Of a stretch of 64,000 bases of DNA, positions 1 to 9,656 are shown in pieces. The notes under the pieces were generated by a model. That model saw only the letters and a list, made by a program, of their open reading frames with translations. It did no database searches and was not told where the DNA came from. Every line of letters begins with the position of its first letter. Position 1 is the stretch's first letter. The stretch is from Pigmentibacter ruber (GTDB lineage Bacteria > Bdellovibrionota_B > Oligoflexia > Silvanigrellales > Silvanigrellaceae), in contig NZ_WSSC01000003.1 of NCBI RefSeq assembly GCF_009792895.1, positions 434,001-498,000 of the forward strand, read 5' to 3'. The translations under genes were made by a program, and so were the position numbers.

Positions 1-2
1 CA

Positions 3-1124
3 GGAGTTGGTGGTGGGCATGATGAGCGTGAGCAAACACTAAACCAATTACTTGTAGAGATGGATGGATTTGAAGCAAACGATGCAGTCATCGTCATAGC
101 CGCTACTAACCGTCCCGATGTACTAGATCCAGCTTTATTAAGACCTGGACGTTTCGATCGCCGCGTAATGGTTGGATTGCCAGATGTGAGAGGCCGCAAA
201 GAAATTCTTGGCGTGCATATGAAGAAAATTAAGCATACTGAAGATATTAATGTTGAGCGTATTGCTCTTGGTACTCCTGGTTTTTCTGGGGCTGACTTGG
301 AAAATTTATGTAATGAAGCTGCTCTAATGGCTGCTCGCAACGGTATGAAGCGAGTTACAGAAAAAGATTTTGAATCTGCAAAAGATAAAATTTTAATGGG
401 TCCAGAAAGAAGAAGCGCAGTTCTTCCTAAGGAAACAATTAAAGTAACTGCTTTCCATGAAGCAGGGCATGCATTAGTAGCTTATTATTTAAAATCCAGA
501 GAAAATGTGCATAAAATTACCGTCATTCCTCGTGGACAGGCGCTTGGGGTTACTGCTTATTTACCAAAAGAAGACATCTATGGTTATTCCAAAGAAGATC
601 TTCTGACTAAAATTGCTTTTGCAATGGGTGGCAGAGCCGCTGAAGAAATTAAATTTTCACAATTTACTACGGGTGCCTCAAACGACATTCAACAAGCCAC
701 TGATTTAGCAAGACGCATGGTTTGTCAATTTGGTATGAGCCGCTTAGGACCTATAAATTTTGGCCAAAAAAGTGAAAATCCGTTTTTAGGACGTGATTGG
801 GGTGAAGCTAGGAATTACTCAGAAACACTGGCACACGAAATAGACATGGAAGTATCTAAGATTATCAATACTCAATATGAGCTTGCAAAGCAGATTTTGG
901 TTGATCATATGGACGTTTTTGAGAGAGTTTCAAATATTTTACTTGAAGTAGAAACTTTAGATGGAGAAGAGTTCCTTGCTGTTGTTGGGAATTCTGCCAC
1001 AGCAGAAGAAATCAAAGAAATGCAGGCTAAGAAATCTTTAAGTGGTAGTCTTGAAGGTGATAATTCTAAGCAAGAAAATGCTGCTGGAATTAATTCGTTA
1101 AATACTACTCCAACACCTGCATAA
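3..1124 (+). CDS. ftsH: FtsH ATP-dependent zinc metalloprotease, 3' part
   Basis: Membrane-anchored AAA+ protease that unfolds and degrades membrane and short-lived cytosolic proteins. The reading frame is open from the left edge, so the N-terminal membrane segments and Walker motifs lie outside the window. The first visible residues are [20 protein letters not shown], the AAA second region of homology. Next come the sensor sequence AATNRPD and the arginine-finger region RPGRFDR. The zinc-binding HEAGH is encoded at 456-470. The C-terminal tail is low-complexity and ends NTTPTPA. The next gene is folP, an ftsH-folP order also known from enterobacteria. A strong terminator follows the stop codon, so folP is probably transcribed separately. 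Identification is certain; only the 5' end is missing. Confidence 0.98.
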   Translation, partial: GVGGGHDEREQTLNQLLVEMDGFEANDAVIVIAATNRPDVLDPALLRPGRFDRRVMVGLPDVRGRKEILGVHMKKIKHTEDINVERIALGTPGFSGADLENLCNEAALMAARNGMKRVTEKDFESAKDKILMGPERRSAVLPKETIKVTAFHEAGHALVAYYLKSRENVHKITVIPRGQALGVTAYLPKEDIYGYSKEDLLTKIAFAMGGRAAEEIKFSQFTTGASNDIQQATDLARRMVCQFGMSRLGPINFGQKSENPFLGRDWGEARNYSETLAHEIDMEVSKIINTQYELAKQILVDHMDVFERVSNILLEVETLDGEEFLAVVGNSATAEEIKEMQAKKSLSGSLEGDNSKQENAAGINSLNTTPTPA

Positions 1125-1146
1125 TTTAATTTTATTTTCCTTTTGA

Positions 1147-1186
1147 CCTCACTTTTTTTTCTCGTTAAAAAATAGTGAGGTTTTTT
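1147..1186 (+). terminator. Rho-independent terminator of ftsH
   Basis: Perfect 7-bp stem CCTCACT (1147-1153) with AGTGAGG (1174-1180), extended by A/T pairs and followed by six T. It lies 23 bases after the ftsH stop codon. Confidence 0.88.
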
Positions 1187-1215
1187 ATTTAGTAATTTTA
1201 AATGAGTAAATAAAA

Positions 1216-2073
1216 ATGATAAATAGTGATGAAAAATTTAGAAAATTGTGTTCTGAAAATAAGCATTTATGGATGGGAATTTTAAATATTACTCCTGATA
1301 GTTTTAGTGATGGTGGAGCTTATTTAAAAGCTGAATCTGCATATACAAGAGCAATGCAACTAATAAAACATGGCGCAAAAATTTTGGATATCGGAGCTGT
1401 TTCTACAAGACCTTATGCAGAAGAAATCTCTATTAGTGAAGAATTAGATAGACTTTATCCAGTAATATTATCCTTAAAAGATAAAATACCAGATGATGTG
1501 TTAATCAGTCTTGATAGTTTTAACCCGGAAGTGACTTATGCATTGGCAAAAGAAAATTTAATTGATATCATTAATGACCAATTCTCAGGAAGAATCAAAA
1601 GGTTAAATTCAAATAATAATGAAACAAAGAATATAAGTAACGCAGAAATTGCTGCTTCTTTTAATTTAGGGTATGTTATTATGCATATGCAAGGAAAACC
1701 TGATAATATGCAAGATGCACCAATATATACAGATTGTACAGAAGAAGTCATTTTATTTTTGCAAGAGAGAATGATTTATGCTGAAAGATGTGGAGTGAAA
1801 GAAATTATCATAGATCCTGGTATTGGATTTGGTAAAACAGTCGAACACAATTTAGAATTACTGTCTCCTAAATTTATTAAAAAATTGTCAGCTTTAAATA
1901 AACATATTCTAATTGGATTATCAAGAAAATGGTTTATTGGGCAGTTGTATAAGGAATTAGATATACCTATTAAAAGAGATTATATTTCTAAAGAATATGA
2001 ATTTAAATGCATTGCTAATGGCGTTAAAATAATCCGATCACATGTAATGCCTTCAGAATTGATTTATAAATAA
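1216..2073 (+). CDS. folP: Dihydropteroate synthase
   Basis: Joins 6-hydroxymethyl-dihydropterin pyrophosphate to p-aminobenzoate in folate synthesis; cytosolic TIM barrel and the target of sulfonamides. The family signature MGILNITPDSFSDGG is near residue 20. DIGAVSTRP follows around residue 58, then the SLDSF and IINDQFSG strands, IDPGIGFGKT near residue 200 and LSRKWFIG near residue 235. At the end IIRSHVM keeps the Arg and His of the usual RVHDV. The 285-residue length is normal. The C-terminus after that motif is short, and the loop near residues 133-145 is Asn-rich. The ribosome site is weak. The HAD gene begins 10 bases downstream, so folP, the HAD gene and the aminotransferase look like one operon. 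A folC gene lies far away at 46.8 kb. Confidence 0.95.
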   Translation: MINSDEKFRKLCSENKHLWMGILNITPDSFSDGGAYLKAESAYTRAMQLIKHGAKILDIGAVSTRPYAEEISISEELDRLYPVILSLKDKIPDDVLISLDSFNPEVTYALAKENLIDIINDQFSGRIKRLNSNNNETKNISNAEIAASFNLGYVIMHMQGKPDNMQDAPIYTDCTEEVILFLQERMIYAERCGVKEIIIDPGIGFGKTVEHNLELLSPKFIKKLSALNKHILIGLSRKWFIGQLYKELDIPIKRDYISKEYEFKCIANGVKIIRSHVMPSELIYK

Positions 2074-2083
2074 GGTAACTAAT

Positions 2084-3049
2084 ATGGATGCAAATGAATT
2101 ATGGCATATTATTATTAATGAAATAGAAGTTATTAAAAAAGAAACTGATTCCTTACACCATCCTGTTCTTGAAAGAGCATGTACTTCTATTAAAGAAGCA
2201 ATCGATAAGTTTTTTAGTGAGCAAGTTTCTATTGGCTTACCTCATCCACATCCAAGAAGTAGGATTTATCGCTCAGAGCCTAAAACTTGGGATATAAGAG
2301 ATACTTTATCTGATGAAGTGGCGAATTTAATAATTAAAAAAGCTAAAAAAACCAAAAAAAAACCTATTTGTGTATTTGATTTAGATGGGACATTATTTGA
2401 TGTCGGTTACAGAACAATCGGAATTATAAAAGAATGGCTGGAGTCTGATGCAGCAGTGCATTTTGACAAAAGTATTCTACAAAAAATAAGGAAAATAAAT
2501 TATGATCATATTGGATATAGTTTATCGCATTTATTTGAAAATTCAGGTTTTGATTTACGTAATCAACAAATAATGGCAGTCTTTTCTTCAATTGAAAGGG
2601 TTTGGAAAAAGAAATTTTTTGATGGAATTAGTTTAGTAAAATATGATCAAACTATTGAAAATTCATGCGAATTTGTTAAATATTTAAAGAATAATGGTTT
2701 AGAAATATTTTATTTGACAGGTAGATATTGGCACTCAATGCGCCATGGTACTATAGAACAGTTAAAAAAATTTGATTTTCCATTATTAGAAGAAAATTTA
2801 ATATTAAAATTAAATCCTTTTGAAGATGATCAACTATTTAAAGCAGAACAAATAAGGATTTTAGGAAAAGAATTTGATATTTGTGGAAATTTTGAAAACG
2901 AATACCTAAATTTAGCATACATGGCTTTAGAAGCAAAAAATGCAATTAATGTTATTGTCGATTCTCAACATTCAGGAAGACCTACTCCATTATTAGAAAT
3001 TCCAATCTATCGTATTTCTCAATTTGAAAAGTGTAAAAAAAATGAATAA
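2084..3049 (+). CDS. HAD-superfamily hydrolase, substrate unknown
   Basis: Predicted cytosolic phosphatase of the haloacid dehalogenase fold. Motif I is VFDLDGTLF with the nucleophile Asp at residue 99 and the acid/base Asp at 101. Motif II is FYLTGR, with a Lys in LKLNP as motif III. Motif IV appears to be GNFENEYLNL, carrying Glu/Asn where many relatives have paired Asp. About 90 residues precede motif I, more than in minimal HAD enzymes, with a predicted helical segment and PHPHPRSR. It sits between folP and a MalY-type aminotransferase and overlaps the latter by 8 bases, which suggests translational coupling. A role in cofactor or sulfur amino acid metabolism would fit the neighbours but is only inference. 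Confidence 0.8.
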   Translation: MDANELWHIIINEIEVIKKETDSLHHPVLERACTSIKEAIDKFFSEQVSIGLPHPHPRSRIYRSEPKTWDIRDTLSDEVANLIIKKAKKTKKKPICVFDLDGTLFDVGYRTIGIIKEWLESDAAVHFDKSILQKIRKINYDHIGYSLSHLFENSGFDLRNQQIMAVFSSIERVWKKKFFDGISLVKYDQTIENSCEFVKYLKNNGLEIFYLTGRYWHSMRHGTIEQLKKFDFPLLEENLILKLNPFEDDQLFKAEQIRILGKEFDICGNFENEYLNLAYMALEAKNAINVIVDSQHSGRPTPLLEIPIYRISQFEKCKKNE

Positions 3050-4217
3050 CTATAATTTTGATGAAGAGTTTAACAGAATTGGTAGTAATTGTTTTAAATG
3101 GGATGGGAGAAAAAAATTTTTAGGAAACGAAAATTTAATTCCAATGCATATTGCTGATATGGATTTTAAGTGTGCTCCTGAAATTTTAGAAGAAATAGAG
3201 AAAAGAGCAAAGCATCCTTTTTTTGGCTATACAATATATTCTGGCTCGCATTTTGAATGTATGGCTGAATGGTTACATAGGAGACATAATTGGAAAGTTT
3301 TAAGTAATAATTGTTTATATTCTCCTTCTGTTGTGACTTCATTAAGTATAATTATATTCTCTTTAACAAATGAAAATGATGGAGTCATTGTTCAAACTCC
3401 AATATATCCTCCTTTTATGGAGGTTGTAAGAAACAATAATAGAAAATTATTAATAAACGAATTAAAGTTAAATGAACAAGGTAATTATTCTTTTGATTTT
3501 GATAATTTTGAAGATTTATGTAAAAAGAATGCACCTAAAATATTGTTATTCTGTAATCCACATAATCCTATTGGTAAAGTTTGGGAAAAACATGAGCTAC
3601 TAAAAGTAGCTGAATTATGTAAAAAATATAATATTATTGTAGTATCAGATGAAATTCATAGCGATATTGTTTATAAGCCAAAGAAACATGTTCCTTTTGC
3701 AAGCTTAGGTAAAGATATAGCTGAATTAACTTTGACATGTACATCTCCTGCAAAAACTTTTAATTTGCCAAGTATTTCTAGTTCCGTAATAATTGTAGAA
3801 AATAATAATTATAAAAAAATTTTAGACAAAGCTTTAGACAGATTTCATTTGTTTTTACCATCAGCATTCTCTGTATTATCTTTTGAGGCAGCTTACAAAT
3901 ATGGAGAAAAATGGTATAATTCTTTAATGGAATATTTGTTAATAAATAGAGAGGTTGTTTTTAATTGGGCAAATAAAAACAATAAATTTATTCAACATGT
4001 TTCTCCAGATGGAACTTATTTAGCTTGGATATCTTTTAAGAGCTTGAACTTAAAAGATATTGAATTAAAAAAGCTTATTTATGAAAATGCAAATGTTGCT
4101 TTAGATCCTGGGACCCGTTTTGGAAAAGGTGGAGAAGGATTTATGCGCTTAAATTTTGCGTGTCCTTTAAATCAATTAAATAGGGCACTAGAAAAAATTG
4201 AAATGGTTTTTAAATGA
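3042..4217 (+). CDS. MalY/PatB-type PLP-dependent aminotransferase / cystathionine beta-lyase
   Basis: Class I/II fold-type I PLP enzyme closest to the MalY/PatB C-S lyase group. Visible motifs are NPHNPIGKVW, VSDEIHSDIVY (Asp contacting the pyridine nitrogen) and SPAKTFN with the Schiff-base Lys238. GEGFMRLNFACP near the end carries the carboxylate-binding Arg. ATG at 3042 is chosen as start, giving MNNYNFDEEF, which matches the usual family N-terminus. A TTG 18 bases upstream would only add an unlikely KSVKK extension. The start overlaps the HAD gene by 8 bases. Cystathionine or cysteine desulfhydration is the likely activity, but related enzymes act as transaminases, so the substrate is not certain. 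Confidence 0.88.
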   Translation: MNNYNFDEEFNRIGSNCFKWDGRKKFLGNENLIPMHIADMDFKCAPEILEEIEKRAKHPFFGYTIYSGSHFECMAEWLHRRHNWKVLSNNCLYSPSVVTSLSIIIFSLTNENDGVIVQTPIYPPFMEVVRNNNRKLLINELKLNEQGNYSFDFDNFEDLCKKNAPKILLFCNPHNPIGKVWEKHELLKVAELCKKYNIIVVSDEIHSDIVYKPKKHVPFASLGKDIAELTLTCTSPAKTFNLPSISSSVIIVENNNYKKILDKALDRFHLFLPSAFSVLSFEAAYKYGEKWYNSLMEYLLINREVVFNWANKNNKFIQHVSPDGTYLAWISFKSLNLKDIELKKLIYENANVALDPGTRFGKGGEGFMRLNFACPLNQLNRALEKIEMVFK

Positions 4218-4513
4218 ATTTAATAAATTTTATTTATTGTTAAAAGTTTGATAAAAAATATTATAAGATATTATTAGTAAAGAATATTATTAATAATTAT
4301 AACTATTTTCTAAAAAAATACCCTTGCTCTATATTTATTTCTGTGATAAAAAATTTGTCTATAATGTCTATGTTATAGATTTTACTGTAAAAAAAATAAG
4401 CTTTGGCTTAATTATTTTTAAATTATAGATTGTTTTTTTATTTTCTAAATTGCTTATATTATTTATATAACAATTCATTTTTCTTGTAGAATTATAAATA
4501 TTAAGAGATTTTT

Positions 4514-5764
4514 ATGTCAAAACAAAATAAAACACTTGCATTCTTATTTGTTACTTTTTTACTAGTCTACGAGTTCAGTGTATATATTGCAAATGATATG
4601 ATTATGCCAGCTATGATTAATATAGTAAATGAATTTAATGTTTCAGATTCATTTATAGCCTCTTCATTAACTATTTTTGTGCTTGGAGGTGCTACTTTAC
4701 AATTATTATTAGGACCTCTTTCTGATAAATATGGCAGTCGTAAAATTATGCTTGGAGGAGTTTTATTATTTTTGACTGCAACAGTAGTTAATGGACTATC
4801 CAGAAATATTGAGGAGTTTTTGGTTTCAAGGTTTCTTCAAGGCATGGGTATTTGCTATATTGGAGTGATTGGATATGCCAAAATACAACAAATGTTTGAA
4901 GAAAAGCTGGCGGTTAGAATAATTTCTATTATGACAACAATATCTATTATTGCCCCATTAATTGGACCTTTATCGGGAAGTTTATTTTTACAATATTATA
5001 ACTGGCGTGGAATAAATTTAGTCATTGGTTTTTTTGCATGTATAGCTCTGATAGGACTTTACTTCTTTTTCCCAATTGATGCAAAAGTTAACTCAATAGC
5101 CAAGCAAAAAAGTGGAAATTTTTTAAGGGAAACAGCTTTGCAATATAAAGCACTATTCAAAAATAAAAAATTTATATTTGGAGTATTGGCTTTTTCTTTT
5201 GCTGAACTTTCAATAATAATTTGGATTGCGTTATCTCCATTATTATTGATGAGAAAAGCTGAATTATCAAGGTTTGATTACGGTTTATATCAAATACCAG
5301 TATTTGGTTCGTTTATCTTAGGTGTAATTATTTTGCAGTTTTTAATTAAAAAATGTGATTTAGAAGTTCTTATTAAAATTGGAACAATTTTAATTGGTAT
5401 AGGATTGTTTTCAAGTCTTGTATTTTCTATTCTCCTTAATCAGCATTATTATGTAATGGTTTTTGCTTTCTCTTTATATTCCTTAGGATTAGGTTTAGTA
5501 AGTTCACCTATAACACGTTTGCTCCTTTTTTCATCGGAATTACCCAAAGGAATAGTAAGTGCTTTATTTAGTGTTATGCTAATCATTATCCTTGCATGTG
5601 GTACTGAGTTTGCAAACTTTATATACAGAGATTTAAGCAATATAAAATTAGGTGGTTATTTGTCTTTATTATATCTAATTTACGTTTCAAGTCTGTACTT
5701 TTTTATAAATGCAAAGCAAATTGATAAAAAAGAAGATTTTATAGAGAAAAAAATTATAGGTTAA
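4514..5764 (+). CDS. MdfA-like multidrug efflux MFS transporter
   Basis: Twelve-helix major facilitator, drug:proton antiporter of the DHA1 family. The N-terminus VYEFSVYIANDMIMPAM closely resembles E. coli MdfA, including the membrane-embedded acidic pair (here Glu20 and Asp28) used for proton and cation coupling. Motif A is GPLSDKYGSRK after helix 2. RFLQGMGICYIGVIGYAKIQ and the FEEKLAVRI loop also follow MdfA. At 416 residues the length matches the family. It stands alone, separated by about 300 AT-rich bases from the aminotransferase and convergent with the next gene. The family is recognised with high confidence; the actual drug range cannot be read from sequence. Confidence 0.92.
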   Translation: MSKQNKTLAFLFVTFLLVYEFSVYIANDMIMPAMINIVNEFNVSDSFIASSLTIFVLGGATLQLLLGPLSDKYGSRKIMLGGVLLFLTATVVNGLSRNIEEFLVSRFLQGMGICYIGVIGYAKIQQMFEEKLAVRIISIMTTISIIAPLIGPLSGSLFLQYYNWRGINLVIGFFACIALIGLYFFFPIDAKVNSIAKQKSGNFLRETALQYKALFKNKKFIFGVLAFSFAELSIIIWIALSPLLLMRKAELSRFDYGLYQIPVFGSFILGVIILQFLIKKCDLEVLIKIGTILIGIGLFSSLVFSILLNQHYYVMVFAFSLYSLGLGLVSSPITRLLLFSSELPKGIVSALFSVMLIIILACGTEFANFIYRDLSNIKLGGYLSLLYLIYVSSLYFFINAKQIDKKEDFIEKKIIG

Positions 5765-5971
5765 TTTAGCAATTAATTACTTTTTCAAAAAATATTTATA
5801 AGCTTAATTCTAGATATTAAATATATTTTTGTTAATTAGAAGTGTTTGGTAATAAAGTTTATTAAATTAAAATTAGATTGAAATTAAAGTTTAAAATTTT
5901 TTTAATAATTTTTCTTGTAAATATATTTTGCTATTCAAACTGCAATACCATTTTTAAACAGATTAATTTTT

Positions 5972-6649
5972 TTATCTAGGCTCGGAAATTTTTGTCAGTG
6001 AATGGTAAAAATACTTAATATTGTTGGGCCAAGCACCTTTGTGGTGTTCAAATCCTGCTTTAACATTCCATGATAATTTATTTTGACTCCCTGCTTGGAT
6101 AATATCAGGACCTTGTAAAAGCAATTGCTCTAGGGTTTTTTCAGCTGGGCGGATAATTGCAATGTGTCCAGGTTTTTTGGGGTTTGGACTTTGAAAAGTG
6201 GCTACTACAAAATTACCTTCATTTGCTAGTTTTTGTGCTTCTTGCATATTTGTTAAGCTTTTCCAGCCGTTTTGGATCCCCTCATGAGTTCCAAACCATC
6301 TTGCTTGTGCATTGGCTAACAATATTTGACCATGTTCTGGTGGTCTTAACATATAGATATTGAGTCTTTTTGCCATAGCTGCAGCAAAAGCGCTGCAATG
6401 CGTAGATTTTCCAGGGCCTTTATAATCAGCTTTTTTATCTGGTTTTCCTGTTTCCCAATTTACATGCAAGTGTGCAAGCCATAGATGCTCTACACCTGAT
6501 TCATCTAAGAATTTAAGAAGAGAATTTCCTGCTGGACTTATTACACCACAGCATGAAGTCTTTTTTTCTTCAGCAAATAATTCAGGTAAAAAAAATATGA
6601 TACTTAAAATTAATGTTAATATAAAATTCTTGTTAAAATAATTATGCAC
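5972..6649 (-). CDS. Secreted protein, possible CHAP/NlpC-type cysteine peptidase or amidase
   Basis: Translation from GTG at 6649, preceded by an AAAGGAAA ribosome site, gives a signal peptide ending near ELFA. The mature part contains THCSAFAAAMAKRL, a Cys at the start of a helix, and GHIAIIRP, a His on a strand. This Cys-then-His order is that of CHAP and NlpC/P60 cell-wall hydrolases. A conserved-looking Asn in LLANAQARWF lies between them. Substrate would be peptidoglycan peptides if the assignment holds. The gene is alone, minus strand, with acn upstream in the same direction but separated by a terminator. Fold assignment is inferred from residue pattern only. Confidence 0.6.
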   Translation of the reverse strand: MHNYFNKNFILTLILSIIFFLPELFAEEKKTSCCGVISPAGNSLLKFLDESGVEHLWLAHLHVNWETGKPDKKADYKGPGKSTHCSAFAAAMAKRLNIYMLRPPEHGQILLANAQARWFGTHEGIQNGWKSLTNMQEAQKLANEGNFVVATFQSPNPKKPGHIAIIRPAEKTLEQLLLQGPDIIQAGSQNKLSWNVKAGFEHHKGAWPNNIKYFYHSLTKISEPR

Positions 6650-6786
6650 AGAATATTTCCTTTCTAATTTGATTTAATCTATTTGTTAAATTAACTAAAT
6701 TGAAAACTCTCTTGTTTTATAGGTAATGTTTTTCTTCATTATTAAGTGTAATTTATTTTAAAAGGAAATAAGAATAATTTGAGGAG

Positions 6787-6818
6787 AAAAGTAACACTTA
6801 TAAATAAAGTGTTACTTT
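6787..6818 (-). terminator. Terminator of acn
   Basis: Perfect 10-bp inverted repeat AGTAACACTT (6790-6799) and AAGTGTTACT (6807-6816) with a 7-base loop. The stem overlaps the acn stop codon; on the minus strand it is followed by TTTTC and on the plus strand by a T-run, so it may work in both directions. Confidence 0.8.
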
Positions 6819-9088
6819 TTTGAAGTAGCTGCGATTAAATTTAAAGCGCTTCCTGCTTTAAACCAGCCAATTTGTTGCTCATTAAAGGTGTGATTTAACA
6901 AAATAGTATCTGTTTGTCCGTCAGCATGTTTTACAGTTAAAGTAAGCTGCTTACCTGGTGCTAAATCTTTTGCATTTAGTGAAAAAGTATCATCTTCCTT
7001 AATTTTTTCATAGTCAGCAGGAGTAGCAAAAGTTAAAGGTAGCATGCCTTGTTTCTTTAAATTTGTTTCATGAATGCGTGCAAAGCTTTTAACTATTATA
7101 GCTTTACCGCCTAAGTGACGAGGTTCAAGCGCTGCATGTTCACGCGAACTTCCTTCACCATAGTTTTCTTCTCCAATAACAATCCAACCAATTCCATTAG
7201 CTTTATAGTCCCTGGCAGTAGCCGGAACTGCTCCAGTATTTCCATTTAATTGGTTTTTCACTTTATTGGCTTCACCATTATAAGCATTGATCGCGCCAAT
7301 AAGTAGGTTATTTGAAATATTATCCAAATGCCCACGGTACTTTAACCAGCTACCAGCCATTGAAATGTGATCTGTAGTGCATTTGCCTTTAGCTTTGATA
7401 AGAAGTTTTAAACTATTAAAATCATTCTCAACATGCGGAGCCTTGAATGGACTTAAAGCTTGTAAACGATCACTTTGTGGGTTGATGTTTACAGAAATAC
7501 TAGAGCCATCAGCTGCAGGCGCAACATATCCATGCTCATCTTTTACAAAGCCTTTGTCTGGTAGATCAAGCCCTTTTGGTGTTTGCAACATGACTTTCTC
7601 GCCTTTGTCATTCATGACAGGCTCTTTTGTAAAGTCGATGGAAAGATCTCCAGCTAAAGCAAAGCCAATGACTGTTTCAGGTGAGGCAACAAATGCATGT
7701 GTTTTAGGGTTGCCGTCGTTTCTAGCAGTAAAATTACGATTGAAGCTTGTGACAATAGAATTTTTTTCTTGTGCTCCATGACGCTTCCATTGACCAATAC
7801 ATGGCCCACAAGCATTCGCCATTACATTTGCGCCAAGCTTTTCTAAAATGCCTAATTGTCCATCTCTTTCAATGGTTGCTCTAACTTGCTCACTTCCTGG
7901 AGTGATTAGAAATTCACATTTAGATTTTATTCCTTGCGCCGCAGCCTGTTTTGCTACTGATGCAACTCTATCAATATCTTCGTATGATGAATTCGTACAA
8001 GAACCAATGAGTGCAGCACTTAATTGAGCAGGCCAGTTGTTGTCTTTTACTGCTTTTGCGAATTGAGAAATAGGAGTCGCTAAGTCGGGGGTAAATGGAC
8101 CATTTACATGTGGTTCAAGGGTATCAAGGTCAATAGTAACGACCTGATCGTAAAATTTTTCTGGATTTTTTTCTACTTCTATGTCTGTTTTTAAGTATTC
8201 ACTTAGGCCGTCAGCAAGTTTTGCAATTTCAGCACGCTCTGTCTTTTTAAGATAGTCAGCCATACGGGAATCATATGGGAATAGTGAAGTAGTGGCACCA
8301 ATTTCAGCACCCATATTGCAAATTGTACCTTTCCCAGTACAGGAAAGAGTCGTAGTCCCAGGGCCAAAATACTCGACAATAGCACCAGTTCCGCCCTTTA
8401 CTGTTAAGATGCCAGCAAGCTTTAAGATAACATCTTTGGGTGAAGCCCAGCCTTTTAAAGAGCCAGTCAATTTGACTCCAATAAGTTTAGGAAATTTAAG
8501 TTCCCAAGGAATACCAGCCATTACATCAACGGCATCTGCGCCACCAACTCCGATGGCAATCATTCCAAGACCACCTGCATTTGGCGTGTGTGAATCTGTA
8601 CCGATCATCATTCCACCAGGAAAAGCGTAGTTTTCAAGAACAACTTGGTGGATAATACCAGCACCAGGCTTCCAAAATCCAATTCCATATTTTTTTGAAA
8701 CATTTGCCAAAAACTCATAGACTTCAGCGTTATCTTTATTTGCTGTTGCTAGGTCGGTTTTAGCGTTAATTTCAGCTTGGATAAGGTGGTCACAGTGAAC
8801 TGTTGAAGGAACGGCTACTTTTGGGATTCCTGCAGACATAAACTGCAAAAGAGCCATTTGAGCAGTAGCATCTTGCATTGCGACTCTGTCTGGAAAGAAG
8901 TCCACGTAGTCTTTTCCACGTGCAAAGTTATTTAATTCGGTTCCTTTTGAGCCGTTTGCTGGTTTTAAATGTGCGTAAAGAATTTTTTCGGTGTAAGTCA
9001 TCGGTCGGCCAAGAAGTTTGCGGGCAGCATCTACATTAGATTTAAAATTTGCATAAACTTTTTTAACCATATCAAGATCTTGAACCAT
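6812..9088 (-). CDS. acn: Aconitate hydratase, mitochondrial type
   Basis: Interconverts citrate and isocitrate in the TCA cycle using a [4Fe-4S] cluster. Of the cluster ligands, one Cys is in [10 protein letters not shown] and two are in [10 protein letters not shown]. Substrate-side motifs [27 protein letters not shown] and [20 protein letters not shown] are all present. At 758 residues, and by its motif wording, it belongs to the mitochondrial-type group rather than E. coli AcnA (about 890) or AcnB. Start ATG 9088 is preceded by GGAGG five bases upstream; a longer frame to 9118 lacks support. It is transcribed alone, divergent from the tRNA-Glu genes, and ends in a terminator. Confidence 0.96.
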   Translation of the reverse strand: MVQDLDMVKKVYANFKSNVDAARKLLGRPMTYTEKILYAHLKPANGSKGTELNNFARGKDYVDFFPDRVAMQDATAQMALLQFMSAGIPKVAVPSTVHCDHLIQAEINAKTDLATANKDNAEVYEFLANVSKKYGIGFWKPGAGIIHQVVLENYAFPGGMMIGTDSHTPNAGGLGMIAIGVGGADAVDVMAGIPWELKFPKLIGVKLTGSLKGWASPKDVILKLAGILTVKGGTGAIVEYFGPGTTTLSCTGKGTICNMGAEIGATTSLFPYDSRMADYLKKTERAEIAKLADGLSEYLKTDIEVEKNPEKFYDQVVTIDLDTLEPHVNGPFTPDLATPISQFAKAVKDNNWPAQLSAALIGSCTNSSYEDIDRVASVAKQAAAQGIKSKCEFLITPGSEQVRATIERDGQLGILEKLGANVMANACGPCIGQWKRHGAQEKNSIVTSFNRNFTARNDGNPKTHAFVASPETVIGFALAGDLSIDFTKEPVMNDKGEKVMLQTPKGLDLPDKGFVKDEHGYVAPAADGSSISVNINPQSDRLQALSPFKAPHVENDFNSLKLLIKAKGKCTTDHISMAGSWLKYRGHLDNISNNLLIGAINAYNGEANKVKNQLNGNTGAVPATARDYKANGIGWIVIGEENYGEGSSREHAALEPRHLGGKAIIVKSFARIHETNLKKQGMLPLTFATPADYEKIKEDDTFSLNAKDLAPGKQLTLTVKHADGQTDTILLNHTFNEQQIGWFKAGSALNLIAATSKK

Positions 9089-9265
9089 AAAAACCTCCAA
9101 AAAACAAAACAAGCTCATGTATTTAAAACATGTGCGCTATAAAATGTCATAACTTCTTGTCGGTAGATATAAAACAAAGTGTGACATAATAATTTCTTCT
9201 CAGCTATAAAAAAAATGTATATCTGAGTCCTCTAGACTTCTGTGAAAAAAAAATTTCAAAAACGC

Positions 9266-9294
9266 TTGACTCTTTTCCTCTGAAAGAATACTAA
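9266..9294 (+). promoter_or_regulatory. Promoter of the tRNA-Glu gene
   Basis: TTGACT (9266-9271), 17 bases, then TACTAA (9289-9294), 18 bases before the tRNA. The tRNA-Gly gene at 27.5 kb has the same arrangement (TTGACT, 17 bases, TACATA, 17 bases), which supports both. Confidence 0.6.
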
Positions 9295-9312
9295 CCCGTT
9301 CACGGAAGTAAT

Positions 9313-9388
9313 GGCCCTATCGTCTAGAGGCCTAGGACACCGCCCTTTCACGGCGGTAACACCGGTTCGAATCCGGTTAGGGTCACCA
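9313..9388 (+). tRNA. tRNA-Glu (TTC), copy 1
   Basis: 76 bases with encoded CCA. Acceptor GGCCCTA pairs with TAGGGTC (one G-T). Anticodon stem CCGCC/GGCGG encloses CTTTCAC, anticodon TTC. The body closely resembles typical bacterial tRNA-Glu. Confidence 0.97.
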
Positions 9389-9404
9389 TTCACTCCTTAT
9401 TGAT

Positions 9405-9437
9405 AAAAAACCAACCTAGCTAGGTTGGTTTTTTTTT
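9405..9437 (+). terminator. Terminator after tRNA-Glu copy 1
   Basis: Perfect dyad AACCAACCTAG (9409-9419) with CTAGGTTGGTT (9420-9430), preceded by A-run and followed by T-run. It separates the two tRNA-Glu genes into different transcripts. Confidence 0.88.
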
Positions 9438-9533
9438 GTCTTTGAATCTAATCTGTTAATAAATGTCTTTCTTGTTGCATTGTATCAAAAATATCTTTTT
9501 GCTACAGAATAAAACTCAATAGTCGTTTTTTCT

Positions 9534-9610
9534 GACCCTTTCGTCTAGCAGGTCAAGGACATCATCCTTTCACGATGGGAACATGGGTTCAAATCCCGTA
9601 AGGGTCACCA
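9534..9610 (+). tRNA. tRNA-Glu (TTC), divergent copy 2
   Basis: 77 bases with encoded CCA. Acceptor GACCCTT pairs perfectly with AAGGGTC. Anticodon stem TCATC/GATGG around loop CTTTCAC gives anticodon TTC. It differs from copy 1 in the acceptor stem, the D-loop (TAGCAGGTCAAGGA) and the T-stem. No clear promoter with the TTGACT arrangement was found. The HAD gene starts 46 bases downstream. Confidence 0.93.
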
Positions 9611-9656
9611 AAAATTTCTTCCAAAATAAAAAAGTATAAAAGTAAGGTTTTGTATT

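Noticed and set aside
4397-4425. Short hairpin TAAGC/GCTTA with T-rich flank after the aminotransferase
   Set aside because: Stem of five pairs only and no clean T-run; not called as terminator.
8292-8630. 112-residue plus-strand frame opposite acn
   Set aside because: Antisense shadow of a highly conserved gene.
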